Shown in pieces: positions 9,590 to 16,771 of a stretch of DNA of 64,000 bases. A program made the position numbers and the translations under genes. This DNA is from Nonomuraea maritima (GTDB lineage: Bacteria > Actinomycetota > Actinomycetes > Streptosporangiales > Streptosporangiaceae). Within the stretch, counting starts at the first letter, position 1; each line of letters starts with the position of its first letter. The notes below the pieces were generated by a model that saw only the letters and a program-made list of their open reading frames with translations, searched no databases and was not told the DNA's origin. The DNA lies in assembly GCF_900100395.1 (NCBI RefSeq), contig NZ_FNFB01000001.1:372001-436000 (forward strand), given 5' to 3'.

Positions 9590-9637
9590 CCCTCGTCTCG
9601 GCACAGAAGACTCGTCCCCTCGTCTCGGCACAGAAGA
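9584..9637 (+). repeat. Tandem 27-bp direct repeat upstream of oleA
   Basis: Two adjacent 27-bp copies (9584-9610, 9611-9637) differ at one base; 24 bases at 9587-9610 and 9614-9637 are identical. The second copy runs into the AGAGAGG ribosome binding site (9635-9641) of oleA, so the repeat may be a slippage product or a regulatory leader. Confidence 0.85.
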
Positions 9638-9647
9638 GAGGTCTGCA

Positions 9648-10667
9648 ATGACCGTGTCGCACACCCGGCTGGTCGGGGTGGCCGCCCACCTGCCGGAGAC
9701 CACGCTGACCACGGCCGAGCTGGAAGACCGGCTCGCCGCGCACAACCCCGACCTGCCGCTGCGCCGCGGGCTCATCCACGACCACAGCGGAGTCCGCCGC
9801 CGGCACATCGCCCTTCCCCATGAGAAGCCGTCCGACCTGGCGGCGCAGGCCGCCCGCCGGTTGCTGGAGGACAACGACGTCCAGGCCGCCGACCTCGATC
9901 TGATCATCTACGCGGGGGTGTCGTCCGACGCCGTGGAGCCGGCCACCGGGCACATCGTCGCCGCCAAGATCGGCGCCTGCTGCCCGGTGTTCGACATCCG
10001 CAACGCCTGCAACAGCGTGCTGAACGCGCTCCAGGTGGCGGATGTCCTGATCACCGGCGGACATCATCGGCGCGTCCTCATCTGCTGCGGTGAACTTCCG
10101 ACCGCCGGCACACCGTGGACGGTGGCCGGCGACGAGGAGTTCGTCAGGGTGGCCGCGTCCTACACCGTGTCGGACGTCGGCGCGGCGCTGCTGCTGGAGG
10201 CCGCCGACGAGCCGGGGGTGCTGGCCCACCGGTTCGCCGCGTACTCCGCCGGGTGGCAGGCGGCGGTGGCGGCGGTCGACAACCTCACCACCGACTTCCT
10301 GCCCGACCGGCCGAGCCTCGGGCCGCTCATCGTCGACTCCGGTGAGCTGGTGCGCGGCATCGGCAGCATCGACTACGGAGTCTTCCACAAACCGCTCGCC
10401 GACCTCGGCCTGACCTGGGACGACTTCGCGGCCATCTGCGTGCACCAGGCGACGCTGCCGACGCTGTGGTGGTTCTGCGACCAGGTGGGCATACCGCCGG
10501 GCAAGGTCGTCGTCACCATCGTCCAGCACGGCAACCTCGTCGCGGCGACCCTGCTCGTCCAGCTGGCGCGGGCGGTCGGCTCGGGACAGGTGAAGCGCGG
10601 CGACCTGGTCGCCCTGGTCGGGCTGGCCAGCGGGGCGAGCGCCGGGATCGTGGTCGTACGGTGGTGA
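9648..10667 (+). CDS. oleA: OleA-like thiolase-fold head-to-head acyl condensing enzyme
   Basis: A 339-residue thiolase-superfamily protein related to KAS III (FabH) and OleA. OleA condenses two acyl-CoAs by non-decarboxylative Claisen condensation to a 2-alkyl-3-ketoacid. The triad is visible: Cys121 in IRNACNSVLNAL, His266 in CVHQATLP and Asn296 in HGNLVAAT. The segment IYAGVSSDAVEPATGHIVAAKIG matches the OleA-type EPAT motif better than FabH. The decisive argument is context: the next three genes are the oleC, oleD and oleB types. ATG 9648 follows AGAGAGG at 6-nt spacing; it ends 7 bases before oleC. A plain KAS III is the alternative, but a KAS III would not explain the neighbours. One substrate may be the acyl chain on the upstream PKS. 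Confidence 0.82.
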   Translation: MTVSHTRLVGVAAHLPETTLTTAELEDRLAAHNPDLPLRRGLIHDHSGVRRRHIALPHEKPSDLAAQAARRLLEDNDVQAADLDLIIYAGVSSDAVEPATGHIVAAKIGACCPVFDIRNACNSVLNALQVADVLITGGHHRRVLICCGELPTAGTPWTVAGDEEFVRVAASYTVSDVGAALLLEAADEPGVLAHRFAAYSAGWQAAVAAVDNLTTDFLPDRPSLGPLIVDSGELVRGIGSIDYGVFHKPLADLGLTWDDFAAICVHQATLPTLWWFCDQVGIPPGKVVVTIVQHGNLVAATLLVQLARAVGSGQVKRGDLVALVGLASGASAGIVVVRW

Positions 10668-10674
10668 CGACCTC

Positions 10675-12399
10675 ATGACCACCGAGTCCACCTCACCGAC
10701 CGGCCAGGAAGCCCACGAACAGCCCGGCGCGCAGACCCGCGAGCAGGTCAGCGTCCGGACCGGCGAGCAGGCCCGCACGCAGGACGGCGAGCAGGTTGAC
10801 GCGCAGGTCAGCGCGCTCGTCGCGCGGGCCGAGCAGTGGTTCCGTGACCAGCCTGACGTGGTCGCCTGTCAGGTCGGTGGCCGCGCGCCGGCGGCCACCA
10901 CCTACGGCGAGATGGCGGAGCTGGTGGCCAGGACCGTCGCGGCCCTGCACCGGGCAGGGGTGCGGCCGGGCATGCGTACGGTCCTGCTGGTGCCGCCGGG
11001 TCCCGTCCTGGGCGCGCTGGCCCTCGCACTGGTACGGCTCCGCGCCGTGCCGGTGCTGGTCGATCCCGGCCTGCCGTTGGAGGCGATCAGGCGCTGCCTG
11101 CGCCGGGCCGCGCCCGAGGCGTTCGTCGCGATCCCCGCCGTGCACCTCGCCAGGAAGCTGCTGGGCTGGGCCCCTGACGTCCAGGTCACGGTCACGGTCC
11201 CCTCGCGACGCGCCTGGCCCCCGGCAGGGCAGGCGCCACCCGAGCTGCCGGCCCCCGGCCCCGACGACCTGGCGCTGATCGCATTCACGTCCGGATCCAC
11301 CGGGCCGCCCAAGGGCGTGCCGTTGCGTCACCGGCACCTGGCCGCGCAGCTCGACCTGCTCGCCCCGCTCGGCACCGTACAACCCGGAACACCGGTGTTG
11401 TCGACGTTCGCGCCGTTCGCCCTGGGCGCGGCGGCGTTCGGCGCGACCGTCGTGATGCCGAACATGGACCTCCGGCATCCGGTGCGGACCGACCCCGCCA
11501 CCCTGGTCGCCGACATCCGGCGCTACCGGGTGGCGGGGATGTTCGCCGCTCCCGCGCTGCTCGACCGCCTGGCCCGGCACTGCGCCGCCCATGGCGTGCT
11601 GCTCGACACGCTGGGCGACGTGGTGTCCGCCGGGGCGCCGCTGCCGATGCCGGTGATGGACCGGCTGCGCGGCTGCCTGCGCGACGACGCGCGCGTCCTG
11701 TCGGTGTACGGCGCCACCGAGTGCATGCCGGTGGCCGCGATCGAGAGCCGCGAACTGGCCGAGCACGCCCCGGACATCGCCGCCGGGGCGGGCACCTGCC
11801 TGGGACGCCCGCTGCCCGGCACCGACGTACGCGTCATCGCCGTCAGCGACGACCCGATCGAATCCTGGAGCGACGACCTGGTGGTGCCGCCCGGCGTGGT
11901 CGGCGAGATCGTCGTGGCCGCACCCACCGTCGGCGACCCCTACCTGGACGACCCGGAGGCGACCGCGCTCGCCCGGATCCCCGACGGTGACCGCGTCTGG
12001 CACCGGATGGGCGATGCCGGCGCGTTCGACGAGCAGGGCCGGCTGTGGTTCGCGGGCCGCAGGTCGGAACGGGTCAGCGCCGCGGGCGGGGACCTGTACA
12101 CCGACCGGGTCGAACCCGTCTTCGCCGCCGTGCCGGGGGTGCGCCGTACCGCGCTGGTCGGGGTCGGTCCCACCGGCGAACAGCAGCCCGTCCTCGTCGT
12201 GGAGTGCGAGCCCGGCATCAGGAACGTGGCCCGCGTACGGGCCGGAATCCTGGCCACGGCGGCCCGGCATCCGCACACCGCCGCGCTGCGGGAGGTGCTG
12301 TTCCATCCCGGGTTTCCCGTCGACGCCCGGCACAACAGCAAGATCCGCAGGCACGAGCTCGCCGCGTGGGCCGCGCGACGCGTCAGGACGGATGGGTGA
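10675..12399 (+). CDS. oleC: OleC-like AMP-dependent beta-lactone synthetase
   Basis: A 574-residue ANL-superfamily enzyme. In ole pathways OleC uses ATP to cyclise a 2-alkyl-3-hydroxy acid to a beta-lactone. The AMP-binding loop FTSGSTGPPKG starts at residue 204; SVYGATECMPVA, the A5-type motif, is characteristic of OleC rather than fatty acyl-CoA ligases; the C-terminal domain ends HNSKIRRHELAAWA with the catalytic-type lysine. The first 45 residues are a Gln/Glu-rich repetitive extension (repeats of the type xxEQ) not expected in the family. The stop overlaps the oleD start by one base, so the two are translationally coupled. Confidence 0.87.
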   Translation: MTTESTSPTGQEAHEQPGAQTREQVSVRTGEQARTQDGEQVDAQVSALVARAEQWFRDQPDVVACQVGGRAPAATTYGEMAELVARTVAALHRAGVRPGMRTVLLVPPGPVLGALALALVRLRAVPVLVDPGLPLEAIRRCLRRAAPEAFVAIPAVHLARKLLGWAPDVQVTVTVPSRRAWPPAGQAPPELPAPGPDDLALIAFTSGSTGPPKGVPLRHRHLAAQLDLLAPLGTVQPGTPVLSTFAPFALGAAAFGATVVMPNMDLRHPVRTDPATLVADIRRYRVAGMFAAPALLDRLARHCAAHGVLLDTLGDVVSAGAPLPMPVMDRLRGCLRDDARVLSVYGATECMPVAAIESRELAEHAPDIAAGAGTCLGRPLPGTDVRVIAVSDDPIESWSDDLVVPPGVVGEIVVAAPTVGDPYLDDPEATALARIPDGDRVWHRMGDAGAFDEQGRLWFAGRRSERVSAAGGDLYTDRVEPVFAAVPGVRRTALVGVGPTGEQQPVLVVECEPGIRNVARVRAGILATAARHPHTAALREVLFHPGFPVDARHNSKIRRHELAAWAARRVRTDG

Positions 12400-13385
12400 T
12401 GCGGGTCCTCGTGACCGGGGGCGGCGGGTTCCTGGGAGAGGCGGTCTGCCGGCGGCTGGCCGCGCGCGGCGACACCGTCCACGCGCTCCAGCGCCGCCGC
12501 AGCCCCGCGCTGGCGGCGCTCGGGGTCACCCAGCACCTGGCCGACGTCCGCGACCGCGCGTCCGTCATGGCCGCCGTCGCCGGGTGCGACGCGGTCGTGC
12601 ACTGCGCCGCCAAGGCCGGCGTCCACGGACGCGAGCATGACTACGCGGAGATCAACGTGGCCGGGACGCGGAACGTGCTGGAGGCGTGCGCCCGCCACGG
12701 GGCGCTCCTGGTCCACACGTCCTCGCCGAGCGTCGTCCACGACGGGCGCGACCTGGAGGGGGTGGACGAGTCCGCCCCCTACGCCCGCCGGTTCCTGGCC
12801 GCCTATCCGCGTACCAAGGCCGAGGCGGAACGGCTCGTGCTCGGCTGGGCCGCGGCCGGGCGGGTGCCGGCCGTCGTGCTGCGCCCGCATCTGATCTGGG
12901 GGCCGGGCGATCCGCACTTCCTGCCGAAGCTGGTGGCCTACCGCCGGCTGCTGTGGCTGCTCGGCGAGCGCGACAAGACCATCGACACCGTCTACATCGA
13001 CAACGCCGCCGACGCCCACGTGCTCGCCCTCGACCGGTTGGCCGCCGGCTCGCCGCCCGGACGGACGTACTTCATCGCCCAGGGTGAGCCCTGCGGTTTC
13101 GGCGAATGGCTCAACCTGCTCCTGGCCGCCGCCGGACGGCCCGCGGTGACCCGCCGGGTGCCGGTCGGGCCCGTCCTGCGGGCGGCCCGGCTGCTGGAGC
13201 ACGGCCGCCGACTGCCGGGGGCGCGGCGGCTGCCGCCGCTGATGTTCCTGGTGGAGCAGGCCTCGACGGCGCACTGGTTCGACCTCTCCGCGGCCCGCCG
13301 CGAGCTCGGCTACCTGCCACGGGTGAGCATGGCGGAGGGCCTGTCCCGCCTCGCCTCCCACCTGTCCGCCCGGAGCGCGCGGTGA
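12399..13385 (+). CDS. oleD: OleD-like NAD(P)-dependent 2-alkyl-3-ketoacid reductase
   Basis: A 328-residue extended short-chain dehydrogenase (NAD-dependent epimerase/3-beta-HSD-like). The N-terminal VLVTGGGGFLG is the nucleotide-binding loop and YPRTK supplies the Tyr-x3-Lys catalytic pair. In ole pathways OleD reduces the OleA product to the 2-alkyl-3-hydroxy acid used by OleC. ATG 12399 lies in TGATG with the oleC stop; an upstream in-frame extension within oleC is rejected because the Rossmann loop begins directly at this ATG. Its end overlaps the next gene by 4 bases. Confidence 0.87.
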   Translation: MRVLVTGGGGFLGEAVCRRLAARGDTVHALQRRRSPALAALGVTQHLADVRDRASVMAAVAGCDAVVHCAAKAGVHGREHDYAEINVAGTRNVLEACARHGALLVHTSSPSVVHDGRDLEGVDESAPYARRFLAAYPRTKAEAERLVLGWAAAGRVPAVVLRPHLIWGPGDPHFLPKLVAYRRLLWLLGERDKTIDTVYIDNAADAHVLALDRLAAGSPPGRTYFIAQGEPCGFGEWLNLLLAAAGRPAVTRRVPVGPVLRAARLLEHGRRLPGARRLPPLMFLVEQASTAHWFDLSAARRELGYLPRVSMAEGLSRLASHLSARSAR

Positions 13386-14314
13386 CCGAATTTCCTGGTT
13401 ATCCGTTCGTGTCCCGGTGGTTCGCGCACTCGGGGCGGGCCGGGCTGCGTCAGCACTACCTCGACGAAGGCGCCGGGCAACCGGTGCTGTTCCTGCACGG
13501 CAACCCCTCCTGGAGCTACCTGTGGCGGCGGCCGGTCCTGGCGCTGCGCGAGGAGTTCCGGTGCATCGCCCCCGACCACATCGGCATGGGCCTGTCGGAC
13601 AAGCCGGGACCCGACCGCTACCCGTACGACCTGGCCGCCCGCGTGGACGACCTCGACGTCCTGACCGAGCACCTCATCACCGCCGGCGGCGCCCCGGAAC
13701 GCGGGTGGACGCTCGTCCTGCACGACTGGGGCGGCCCCATCGGGATGGCGTGGGCGCGCCGCCACCCCGACCGCGTCGCCCGCCTGGTCGTGCTGAACAC
13801 CGCGGCCTTCCCCCACCCGCGCGGCGAGCGCGTGCGGCCCCTGCTACGGCTGCCGCTCCGGGTGCTGCGCGACACCCGGCTCGGAGCCCGCCTGTTCCTG
13901 CGCCACAATCTCTTCGCCCGGGGCGCCACCTGGCGTCCGCTGGGCGTGCGGCGCCGGATGCCCGCCGCGGTGCGCTCGGCGTTCCTCGCCCCCTACGACC
14001 GGCCCGAGCACCGGGTGGCGATCCAGCGTTTCGTCCACGACATCCCGCTGCGTCCGCGCGACCGGTCGTGGCCCGAGCTGCAGGCGGCGGGCGCGGCGCT
14101 GGCGCGGTTCGCCGACCTGCCCGTACTGATCGCCTGGGGGCTGGGCGACCCGGTCTTCGACCGCGCCGTGCTGAACGAGTGGCGGCGGCGGTTCCCCTCG
14201 GTCGTGCCGCGGCTGTATCGCGGCGCGGGCCACTACCTGCTGGAGGACGCGCACGACGACCTCGTCCCGGCCATCCGCACGTTCCTGCGCACCTCACCAC
14301 TTCCCGGCGCCTGA
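13382..14314 (+). CDS. oleB: OleB-like alpha/beta hydrolase (beta-lactone decarboxylase)
   Basis: A 310-residue alpha/beta-hydrolase of the haloalkane-dehalogenase type. HGNPSWSYLWR forms the oxyanion region, Asp115 in LHDWGG is the nucleophile and His284 in GAGHYLLED the base. Haloalkane-dehalogenase-like proteins beside oleC/oleD are OleB, which decarboxylates cis-beta-lactones to cis-olefins with loss of CO2. GTG 13382 overlaps the oleD stop (GTGA). A true dehalogenase is possible by sequence but the operon argues for OleB. Its presence favours a hydrocarbon rather than a beta-lactone end product. Confidence 0.86.
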   Translation: MTEFPGYPFVSRWFAHSGRAGLRQHYLDEGAGQPVLFLHGNPSWSYLWRRPVLALREEFRCIAPDHIGMGLSDKPGPDRYPYDLAARVDDLDVLTEHLITAGGAPERGWTLVLHDWGGPIGMAWARRHPDRVARLVVLNTAAFPHPRGERVRPLLRLPLRVLRDTRLGARLFLRHNLFARGATWRPLGVRRRMPAAVRSAFLAPYDRPEHRVAIQRFVHDIPLRPRDRSWPELQAAGAALARFADLPVLIAWGLGDPVFDRAVLNEWRRRFPSVVPRLYRGAGHYLLEDAHDDLVPAIRTFLRTSPLPGA

Positions 14315-14336
14315 CCGGGACGCACCAAGGAGATCC

Positions 14337-14954
14337 ATGTCCGACGAGAAGACGGCCGCGCCCGTGTCCGGCCGCACGGGTTGGGGGAGATTCCTCCTCG
14401 CCTTCCTGCCCGCGGCCGTGGTGGCCGCGCTTTTGGTGGGCCTGGTCGGCCAGGGCGGCCTCGCCGCCTCCCTCGCGGTCTCCGGGCACCGCTTCAAGGT
14501 GTCCGCGGACGTCCTGGAGGGCAAGGGCTTCGCCCAGTACGGCGACGTCGTCACCACCAGCGGCGGCGAGCGGCACCCGGTCGCGATGTCCGTGATCGAC
14601 GACGCGACGCTGACCAACCTGTGCCAGTCGGTGCTCATGGACACGCCGGTCGGCAAGGTCACCTTCCTGGTCCAGGCTGGACAGGGCGGAAAACCGGTCA
14701 GGGTGCGCAACATGGTGATCGACCTGGCCCAGCTCGACGGCGACGCCGAGTTCACGAACCTGCAGATCGGGCGCGACGCCGCCACGCTGGAGAACGCGAC
14801 GGGCTCGACCGGCCGGCGCGGCGGCTTCGGCCAGCAGTCCGACACCGTACGGATCACGCGGCTGCGGCAGACGGCGTACGCGGTGAACGCCGGGACGTTC
14901 ACCCTGACCGGGCTCACGATGACGCTGCGGCGCGGCGCGCACGAGTGCTTCTGA
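14337..14954 (+). CDS. DUF6230 family membrane-anchored protein
   Basis: A 205-residue protein with one N-terminal membrane segment (FLLAFLPAAVVAALLVGLVGQG) followed by an exported domain beginning LAASLAVSGHRFKVSAD and FAQYGDVV, a conserved beginning for DUF6230 proteins, sometimes mis-annotated as cholesterol esterase. AAGGAG precedes ATG 14337. In actinobacteria this family is normally next to a DUF6114 gene, as here. Function is unknown. Position directly behind the ole set suggests, without proof, a role in handling or displaying the lipid product at the envelope. Confidence 0.78.
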   Translation: MSDEKTAAPVSGRTGWGRFLLAFLPAAVVAALLVGLVGQGGLAASLAVSGHRFKVSADVLEGKGFAQYGDVVTTSGGERHPVAMSVIDDATLTNLCQSVLMDTPVGKVTFLVQAGQGGKPVRVRNMVIDLAQLDGDAEFTNLQIGRDAATLENATGSTGRRGGFGQQSDTVRITRLRQTAYAVNAGTFTLTGLTMTLRRGAHECF

Positions 14955-14958
14955 CGAC

Positions 14959-15846
14959 ATGGGACAACTCATGCGAGACGGTCGCCGGGGCGGCTTCGCG
15001 CGGTGGCGCGGCAGCCGTCCCTTCTGGGGCGGTCTGTGGGTGATCGTGGGAGGCGTCGTCCTCGTGGTGGCGCCGCTCGCCTCGCTTCCCCTCATCGTCC
15101 AGCAGGGCGTCGCGGGCGTGTCCGGCTCCCTGTTCGGCCTGCTGCTGGTGGCGGTCGGCGTCCTCGCCTGGGCGCAGCCGCGGCAGCGGGTGCTGCTGGG
15201 GGTCGTGGCGATGCTGCTGTCGCTGGCGTCCATCGTGACGGCGAACTTCGGCGGTTTCGGCCTGGGCACGGCCTGCGGCCTCGTCGGCGGCGCGCTGCTG
15301 CTCGCCTGGCTGCCCGCCGCCGCGCCGGAGCCGTCCGGTGACCGCGAGCCGGCCCCCAGGGCAGAGCGGACGCGCGTCCTGACCGCCTTGCCGCTGGCGG
15401 TGGTCGTGGCAACCGGCCCGGCGCCGGGGGTCGGCGCCCGCCACGAGGACCCCGCGACCGCGCCGTCCTCGCTCACCGCCGGCGCGCTCACGATGCGCGG
15501 GGCCCGCTTCGGCGGCGTGGTGCACCGCCGCACCGCGGACGGCTCCCGCCCCTACCTCAAGCTCCTCATGGACGAGGCCGTGATCGACGGGGGTACGCAC
15601 CGGTTCCGCCACTCCGGCGGCACCACCCGGCAGGACCTTCCCCGCATGACCCTGTCAGGCGACGTGGTCCTGTACGTGACCGGCATGCGCGCACGCCTCG
15701 CCGGCGTCGCCCTCACGTTCACGCCGGCTCTCCCCCCGCCGGTGCTGCCGTCCCGCCTGACCGTGACCGACGTGCGGCTCTCCGACCCGTTCACCCACGC
15801 CGCCCGGGTCCGCATCGACGGCTTCGCCCAGCGGTCGGAGGCGTGA
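14959..15846 (+). CDS. DUF6114 family membrane protein
   Basis: A 295-residue protein with three or four hydrophobic segments in its first 125 residues (FWGGLWVIVGGVVLVVAPLA, then GVSGSLFGLLLVAVGVLAWA, ANFGGFGLGTACGLVGGALL) followed by a Pro/Ala-rich exported tail. The RPFWGGLW and QQGVAGVSG motifs are typical of DUF6114. Here the C-terminal part (about 160-295) is longer than the membrane core and resembles the partner DUF6230 domain in style. It starts 4 bases after the DUF6230 stop, so both are co-transcribed. Biochemical role unknown. Confidence 0.72.
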   Translation: MGQLMRDGRRGGFARWRGSRPFWGGLWVIVGGVVLVVAPLASLPLIVQQGVAGVSGSLFGLLLVAVGVLAWAQPRQRVLLGVVAMLLSLASIVTANFGGFGLGTACGLVGGALLLAWLPAAAPEPSGDREPAPRAERTRVLTALPLAVVVATGPAPGVGARHEDPATAPSSLTAGALTMRGARFGGVVHRRTADGSRPYLKLLMDEAVIDGGTHRFRHSGGTTRQDLPRMTLSGDVVLYVTGMRARLAGVALTFTPALPPPVLPSRLTVTDVRLSDPFTHAARVRIDGFAQRSEA

Positions 15847-15869
15847 CCCTTACGGCACTGTGAAAGCGC

Positions 15870-15898
15870 TTGCCGCCGCACCCGGTGCCGCCTAACGT
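15870..15898 (+). promoter_or_regulatory. Predicted sigma-70 promoter of the ABC operon
   Basis: TTGCCG at 15870-15875 and TAACGT at 15893-15898 are separated by 17 bp, about 85 nt upstream of the ABC ATPase start. A palindromic GAAAGCGCTTGC word (15862-15873) overlaps the -35 and could bind a LacI-type regulator, but it is short. Confidence 0.45.
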
Positions 15899-15982
15899 GA
15901 ACCGGGAGATCCGGACGCCGCAGGGCGCCCCCGCACCGCTCCCACGTACCACTCCTTCGCGACGAACAGCGGGAGAGACCCG

Positions 15983-16771
15983 ATGGAGACGAGCGCCACC
16001 CGGCCGGACGACGGAACCGTCCCCGCGTTACGGCTGACCGGACTGCACAAGGTCTTCGCCGACAACGTCGCGGTCGACCACGTCGATCTGGTCGTGCCAC
16101 GAGGATCGTTCTTCGGGCTCGTCGGCCCGAACGGCGCGGGCAAGACCACGGCCCTGTCGATGGCGGTCGGCCTGTTACGCCCCGATTCGGGACGGTCGGA
16201 GGTGTTCGGGGTCGACGTCTGGTCCGATCCGGTCCGGGCGAAATCCCTCATGGGCGTGCTGCCCGACGGGCTCGCGATGCCAGAACGGCTGACCGGCCGC
16301 GAGCTGCTGACGTTCATCGGCCAGCTGCGCGGCATCCCCGACGACGTGGTGGCCCAGCGGTCGCAGCAGCTGCTCAACGTCATGGAGCTGAACGACGCCG
16401 AGCGCACGCTGGTGGCCGACTACTCCACGGGCATGCGCAAGAAGATCGGCCTGGCGACCGCGCTGCTGCACGCGCCCCGGCTGCTCGTGCTCGACGAGCC
16501 GTTCGAGGCGGTCGACCCGGTCTCGGCGGCCGCGCTCAAGTCGATCCTGGTGCGGTTCGTCTCCTCGGGCGGTTCCGTGGTGCTCTCCAGCCACGTCATG
16601 GCCCTGGTCGAGCAGCTGTGTGACACCGTCGCCGTGATGGCCAAGGGCAAGGTCGTCGCGGCCGGCCCCCTCGGCGACGTCCGCGGCGACAACACGCTGG
16701 AGGAGACCTTCGTCCGCCTGGTCGGCGTCGATTCCGGTGACTGGGAGGAGCTGTCGTGGCTCGCGTCCTGA
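15983..16771 (+). CDS. ABC transporter ATP-binding protein
   Basis: A 262-residue ABC ATPase. Walker A is GPNGAGKTT, the signature region is YSTGMRKKIGLATALLHAPR and Walker B is LLVLDEPFEAVDP. Half-size ATPases of this type pair with a membrane protein to export drugs, lipids or peptides or to move large integral substrates; the substrate cannot be read from sequence. GGGAGAG precedes ATG 15983. The 3' end overlaps the permease start by 16 bases, so the two form one transporter. It is separated from the ole operon by its own promoter. Confidence 0.92.
   Translation: METSATRPDDGTVPALRLTGLHKVFADNVAVDHVDLVVPRGSFFGLVGPNGAGKTTALSMAVGLLRPDSGRSEVFGVDVWSDPVRAKSLMGVLPDGLAMPERLTGRELLTFIGQLRGIPDDVVAQRSQQLLNVMELNDAERTLVADYSTGMRKKIGLATALLHAPRLLVLDEPFEAVDPVSAAALKSILVRFVSSGGSVVLSSHVMALVEQLCDTVAVMAKGKVVAAGPLGDVRGDNTLEETFVRLVGVDSGDWEELSWLAS

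Noticed and set aside
9584..9637. Tandem repeat as a CRISPR-like array
   Set aside because: Only two adjacent copies without spacers and no cas genes.
9648..10667. Simple FabH housekeeping KAS III
   Set aside because: EPAT-type motif and oleC, oleD, oleB neighbours fit OleA better; not fully excluded.
15862..15873. LacI-type operator GAAAGCGCTTGC
   Set aside because: Short and imperfect, with no LacI-family gene nearby; kept only as a remark in the promoter entry.
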